8,857 nt of DNA, from NCBI GenBank assembly GCA_018333845.1, contig JAGXSK010000158.1, positions 1 through 8,857 on the forward strand. The letters are read 5' to 3'. Position 1 is the stretch's first letter, and each line of letters opens with the position of its first letter. The stretch comes from Clostridia bacterium (GTDB taxonomy: Bacteria > Bacillota > DSM-16504 > Desulfitibacterales > Desulfitibacteraceae). Below the pieces are notes generated by a model. That model was not told the DNA's origin. It did not search any database and saw nothing but the letters and a program-made list of their open reading frames with translations. Position numbers and translations under genes: made by a program. Positions 5,699-8,857 of the stretch are shown here, in pieces.

Positions 5699-6824
5699 AT
5701 CTGGTTATTATACTTACTATTTCATTGCCCAGCTCATTAAGGGGCAGTACTTTGTCAGCTATCCCTGCATCCACTGCTGCTTTGGGCATTCCATAAACTA
5801 TACAGGTTTCTTCATTCTGGGCCAGGATTAGCCCTTTTTGGTCCTTTAAACTTTTTAGACCTTGAAGCCCATCGTTTCCCATGCCAGTCATTATTACACC
5901 TAATACCTTTGGACCCAGGACTTCAACTGCAGATAGCATCATTACATCTACTGAGGGCTTGAAAAGGGTCTTTATAGGGGAATGGTCACTTAGACTAATT
6001 TGCAGGTTACCTGACTTTTTGGTAAAGGTTAGCTGGTGGCCAGCTGGTGCAATAATTGCCCTGCCAGGCAGCACCATGTCCCCATCCTCCCCCTCTTTTA
6101 CTTCTATTTCACACAAGTCATTTAATCTTTTTGCTAACGGTCCGGTAAATCCCCTTGGCATGTGTTGAACTATAACAATGCCGCAGGGAATGTTCTTGGG
6201 TATCTTGCCTAGTAAAACCTGAAGTGCAGTTGGTCCCCCTGTAGATGTGCCCACTGCAACCAGTTCAATGGAACTAGATTTTAAAATTGTGATTGTATCC
6301 CTTTGGGATGGCTTAATAGCTATAATTTTGGGCACCTTTACGGGCTGGATAGTCCTTTCACGATTTTGTGGGGAAAAAGGTTTTGTTTGGATTGAGCCAT
6401 TAAGGGAGCAAACTTTTTTCACCGAAATCTGTGCAGCAGTTTTGACAGTGTTTATGAGTTCAGAGGAAAGCCTGGTAAGCTCTTGCCTATTAACTGGTTT
6501 TGCAACAAAATCAACAGCACCCAATGAAAGTGCCTCTATGGTCTGCCTTGCCCCTGCAGTTGTTAGAGAACTAAGCATAACCACTGGTACAGGATTTTCG
6601 CACATGATGAGCTTTAATGCAGAAAGGCCATCTAAACCAGGCATTTCCACATCCATGGTTACCACATCAGGGTTATATCTTTTTATTTTTACAAGAGCAT
6701 CTTCTCCATCTCTAGCATAGCTTACCACTTTAAGTGATGGATCGCTCTCGAGCATTGTAGTAATGACCCGGCGCATAAATGCCGAGTCATCAACAATAAG
6801 CACATTGATTTGTTTAACAGACAT
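5694..6824 (-). CDS. cheB: CheB, chemotaxis protein-glutamate methylesterase/deamidase
   Basis: CheB removes methyl groups from glutamates of chemoreceptors (and deamidates glutamines) when phosphorylated by CheA, giving adaptation. The receiver domain (residues about 5-125) has acidic D12/D13, the phospho-acceptor D58 in MDVEMPGLDG, S85 and K109 in AKP. A rather long linker (about 126-185) follows. The C-terminal esterase domain carries the catalytic triad S194 (GTSTGG), H221 (VQHMPRGFTGPLAKRLN) and D318 (MTGMGNDG). All key residues are present, so it should be active. The 376 aa is a little above the usual 350 or so, because of the linker. The start codon overlaps the cheA stop (TAATG), giving translational coupling, and AAGGA lies 10 nt upstream. 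A terminator follows 43 nt after the stop. Confidence 0.97.
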   Translation of the reverse strand: MSVKQINVLIVDDSAFMRRVITTMLESDPSLKVVSYARDGEDALVKIKRYNPDVVTMDVEMPGLDGLSALKLIMCENPVPVVMLSSLTTAGARQTIEALSLGAVDFVAKPVNRQELTRLSSELINTVKTAAQISVKKVCSLNGSIQTKPFSPQNRERTIQPVKVPKIIAIKPSQRDTITILKSSSIELVAVGTSTGGPTALQVLLGKIPKNIPCGIVIVQHMPRGFTGPLAKRLNDLCEIEVKEGEDGDMVLPGRAIIAPAGHQLTFTKKSGNLQISLSDHSPIKTLFKPSVDVMMLSAVEVLGPKVLGVIMTGMGNDGLQGLKSLKDQKGLILAQNEETCIVYGMPKAAVDAGIADKVLPLNELGNEIVSIITRY

Positions 6825-8857
6825 TAATCATCCATCCTTGTGTGTTCCATCATTCCTCGAATATCAAGAATCAACGCTACTGTTCCGTCTCCCATAATAG
6901 TTGCTCCCGCAAGGCCAGGTATTTTACCTATATAATCTCCTAAAGTTTTAATTACTATTTCCTGTTCTCCAATTAGGCCATCCACCATGATACCTACACG
7001 TTTTTCAGAAAGGCCCACAACTACCACAGAGTGCTTTTCCTTATACAGTTTTTCCATTTTCAAGTCCAACAGGCTTTGAAGGGTGTAAAGGGGAAGGACA
7101 TCGCCCCTGACAATGGCAACCTCTTGTTTGGCAACAGTTCTTATTTCGTTTACAGGTATATCTACAATCTCAACCACATTTGCAAGGGGAAAAGCATACA
7201 CCTGCTTACCTAGCTTAACCAACAGGGACCTATTGATTGCCAGGGTCAAGGGGAGTCTAATTGTAAATTTTGTGCCTTTGCCTGGGTTAGTACTTATCTC
7301 CACCATGCCATTTATTCTTTCAATATGATTTTTCACTATATCCATACCAACTCCCCTGCCTGAAACGCTGCTGACAGTTTCAGCTGTGGAAAAACCAGGC
7401 GTGAATATAAGGTTTAATGCTTCTTTCTGGGTAAGACGCTCCGCTTTTTCTTCAGTAACTAACCCTTTAAATAGGGCCTTTTTGATAAGCTTATCAGGGT
7501 CTATTCCCTTGCCATCATCTTCAACTGTTATGATTATTTGATTTTCCTGATGAAATGCCTTTAATTTAACAGTACCCTTTGTTTCCTTGTTTGCTCTTTT
7601 TCGCTCCTCTGGCAACTCTATTCCATGGTCAATGGCATTTCTTAAAAGGTGAATAAGGGGATCACCAATTTCTTCAATTACAGTCCTGTCAAGCTCAGTC
7701 TCCCTGCCTTCAACTATAAACTCAATTTCCTTTCCTGCCTTTTGTGCTAGATCTCTAACCATTCTTGGAAAGCGGTTAAATACCTGTTCAATGGGAAACA
7801 TCCGGGCTTTCATGATCTCTTCCTGAAGATCACCAGATATTCTACCTATATGCAATGATATTTCTTCTAGTATTTCTAACAAATCTTCGGTACCATATTT
7901 GGCTCGCAGACTTTCCTCAACATCAGCCAGTCTAATCCTGTCAATTACCAGTTCTCCAACAAGGTTCATAAGATTTTCAAGTCTTTGGACATCCACCCTG
8001 ACTGTCTGATTGGTCTTGATAGTTTCCTGCTTAACCTCAGCCTTCTTCTGGACAAATAGGGTTGTGACCTTAGGGTTTTCCTCTGCTGCTTTAACAGGAT
8101 CCCCATCCCTAGTGTCTAATTCAAAACCCAATTCCACTTCTTTTACCTTTACCCTATCAATCTCACTGACACTTTTAACGATGTTTTCTATTCTATCTTT
8201 ATCTTCTTTGGTAATAATAACCATTTGAAATTCCAGATCAAAGTTTTCTCCTTCAATATCTTCAGTAGATGGATGGGTTTTAATAATCTCCCCTAAATCT
8301 TTTAGGTTATTATAGACTATATAAGCTCTGGCAGCCTTCATCAGGCAATCTGGAGCAAGGGCAACAAATACTTGCCATACCTTGAAACCCTTTATTTCTG
8401 CGGTTCTTATGAGATTTTCTTCTATCTCGTCAAATTTAATAGTGCCCTCAGTCTGCCATTTATGTACATTACTAGAAGATAAGATATTGGAAGCAGCAGT
8501 TTGTGCAGTTGCTTCTTTTGTTTCATTAACTACCCTTTTACCGTCCATTACTGTTTTTAGCTTTTCAATTAAAACTGAAACATCCAGTTCTGAATCTTTG
8601 CCGCTAGTAATATCCCCCTTTAATTCTTTCATCATATCCAGGCCCTCTAACAGCAAATCAATGATTTCTGTTGTGACTTCAAGCCTACCCTGGCGCAGTA
8701 AGTCAAGAACATTTTCCAGGGAGTGGGTCACTTCTGCCATCTTGTCAAAGCCCATGGAAGCAGAGGAGCCTTTTATTGTATGTGCTGCTCTAAAAATTAG
8801 GTTTAAAATATGCAAATCATCTCTATTTTTTTCTAGAAGCAGGATGTTTTCATCCAT
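6824..8857 (-). CDS. cheA: CheA, chemotaxis sensor histidine kinase (5' end cut off by window)
   Basis: CheA autophosphorylates under receptor control and passes phosphate to CheY and CheB. The 677 visible residues contain P1 (HPt, about 1-105) with phospho-histidine H26 in FRAAHTIKGSSASMGF, and P2 (about 145-245, CheY/CheB docking, with ARAYIVYNNLKDLGEIIK). P3 (dimerization, about 284-355) begins VRVDVQRLENLMNLVGELV. P4 (ATPase, about 356-540) has the N box LLRNAIDHGIE (404-414), G1 DDGKGID (447-453) and G2 GRGVGMDIV (500-508). The CheW-like P5 runs from 541 to the end. All kinase motifs are intact. The ATG at the window edge is probably internal: in relatives this histidine is near residue 45-48, so about 20 N-terminal residues lie outside. 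It is coupled to cheB by a one-base overlap. Confidence 0.97.
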   Translation of the reverse strand: MDENILLLEKNRDDLHILNLIFRAAHTIKGSSASMGFDKMAEVTHSLENVLDLLRQGRLEVTTEIIDLLLEGLDMMKELKGDITSGKDSELDVSVLIEKLKTVMDGKRVVNETKEATAQTAASNILSSSNVHKWQTEGTIKFDEIEENLIRTAEIKGFKVWQVFVALAPDCLMKAARAYIVYNNLKDLGEIIKTHPSTEDIEGENFDLEFQMVIITKEDKDRIENIVKSVSEIDRVKVKEVELGFELDTRDGDPVKAAEENPKVTTLFVQKKAEVKQETIKTNQTVRVDVQRLENLMNLVGELVIDRIRLADVEESLRAKYGTEDLLEILEEISLHIGRISGDLQEEIMKARMFPIEQVFNRFPRMVRDLAQKAGKEIEFIVEGRETELDRTVIEEIGDPLIHLLRNAIDHGIELPEERKRANKETKGTVKLKAFHQENQIIITVEDDGKGIDPDKLIKKALFKGLVTEEKAERLTQKEALNLIFTPGFSTAETVSSVSGRGVGMDIVKNHIERINGMVEISTNPGKGTKFTIRLPLTLAINRSLLVKLGKQVYAFPLANVVEIVDIPVNEIRTVAKQEVAIVRGDVLPLYTLQSLLDLKMEKLYKEKHSVVVVGLSEKRVGIMVDGLIGEQEIVIKTLGDYIGKIPGLAGATIMGDGTVALILDIRGMMEHTRMDD
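6832..6843 (-). promoter_or_regulatory. CsrA-site-like sequence at the cheB ribosome binding site
   Basis: The minus strand reads ACACAAGGATGG, agreeing with the published CsrA SELEX consensus RUACARGGAUGU at 10 of 12 positions as I recall it. The AAGGA is also the best Shine-Dalgarno candidate for cheB, 10 nt before its ATG, and a second GGA follows directly. The bases also encode the last residues of CheA (HTRMD), so coding constraint could explain the match. Confidence 0.35.

Noticed and set aside
6247..6720. 157-codon plus-strand open frame
   Set aside because: It is antisense to cheB, has no recognisable domain, and cheB is fully convincing on the other strand.
8855..8857. ATG at the right edge as the true cheA start
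   Set aside because: The phospho-histidine would be at residue 26, whereas relatives have it near 45-48. The first helix of the HPt domain is incomplete, so the ATG is most likely internal and the gene is cut by the window.

Overview
The window is a dense block of flagellar and chemotaxis genes, all read from the minus strand. In transcription order (right to left) they are cheA (5' end cut off) - cheB - terminator - sigma-28 promoter - flgM - flgN - flgK - flgL - fliW - csrA - flaG - fliD (3' end cut off). The DNA is visibly A+T-rich. Shine-Dalgarno sites are strong GGAGG types. The flgM-flgN-flgK-flgL-fliW-csrA order is the Bacillus/Clostridia arrangement, and FliW-CsrA is their partner-switch pair. 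I infer a motile Gram-positive of the Firmicutes, more likely Clostridia than Bacilli. I cannot name the genus.

Right part (5694-8857): cheA and cheB overlap by one base (TAATG) and encode the chemotaxis histidine kinase and the methylesterase response regulator. They end at a clear rho-independent terminator (5629-5650).

Middle (5496-5693): this 198-bp intergenic region is the only sizeable non-coding stretch. From upstream to downstream it holds a perfect extended -10 box between two direct repeats, the terminator, a near-perfect sigma-28 promoter (TAAAGTTT-N11-GCCGATAG), overlapping AT-rich dyads around that promoter's -35 box, and a leader of about 70 nt before flgM that could fold.

Left part (1-5495): one tightly packed late flagellar operon with gaps of 2 to 39 nt. 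It encodes the anti-sigma factor FlgM, the chaperone FlgN with its clients FlgK and FlgL (hook-filament junction), the FliW-CsrA post-transcriptional switch, FlaG, and the filament cap FliD. The logic is coherent. Sigma-28 switches on its own inhibitor FlgM together with the late export substrates, and FliW/CsrA would match flagellin translation to secretion. Flagellin (hag) is not between csrA and flaG, and yviE is not between flgL and fliW, where Bacillus subtilis carries them.

I found no mobile element, CRISPR array, RNA gene or clearly new system. The second-look items are regulatory: the flaG start region, the csrA translation signal, the 198-bp intergenic region, and a CsrA-like motif at the cheB ribosome binding site.
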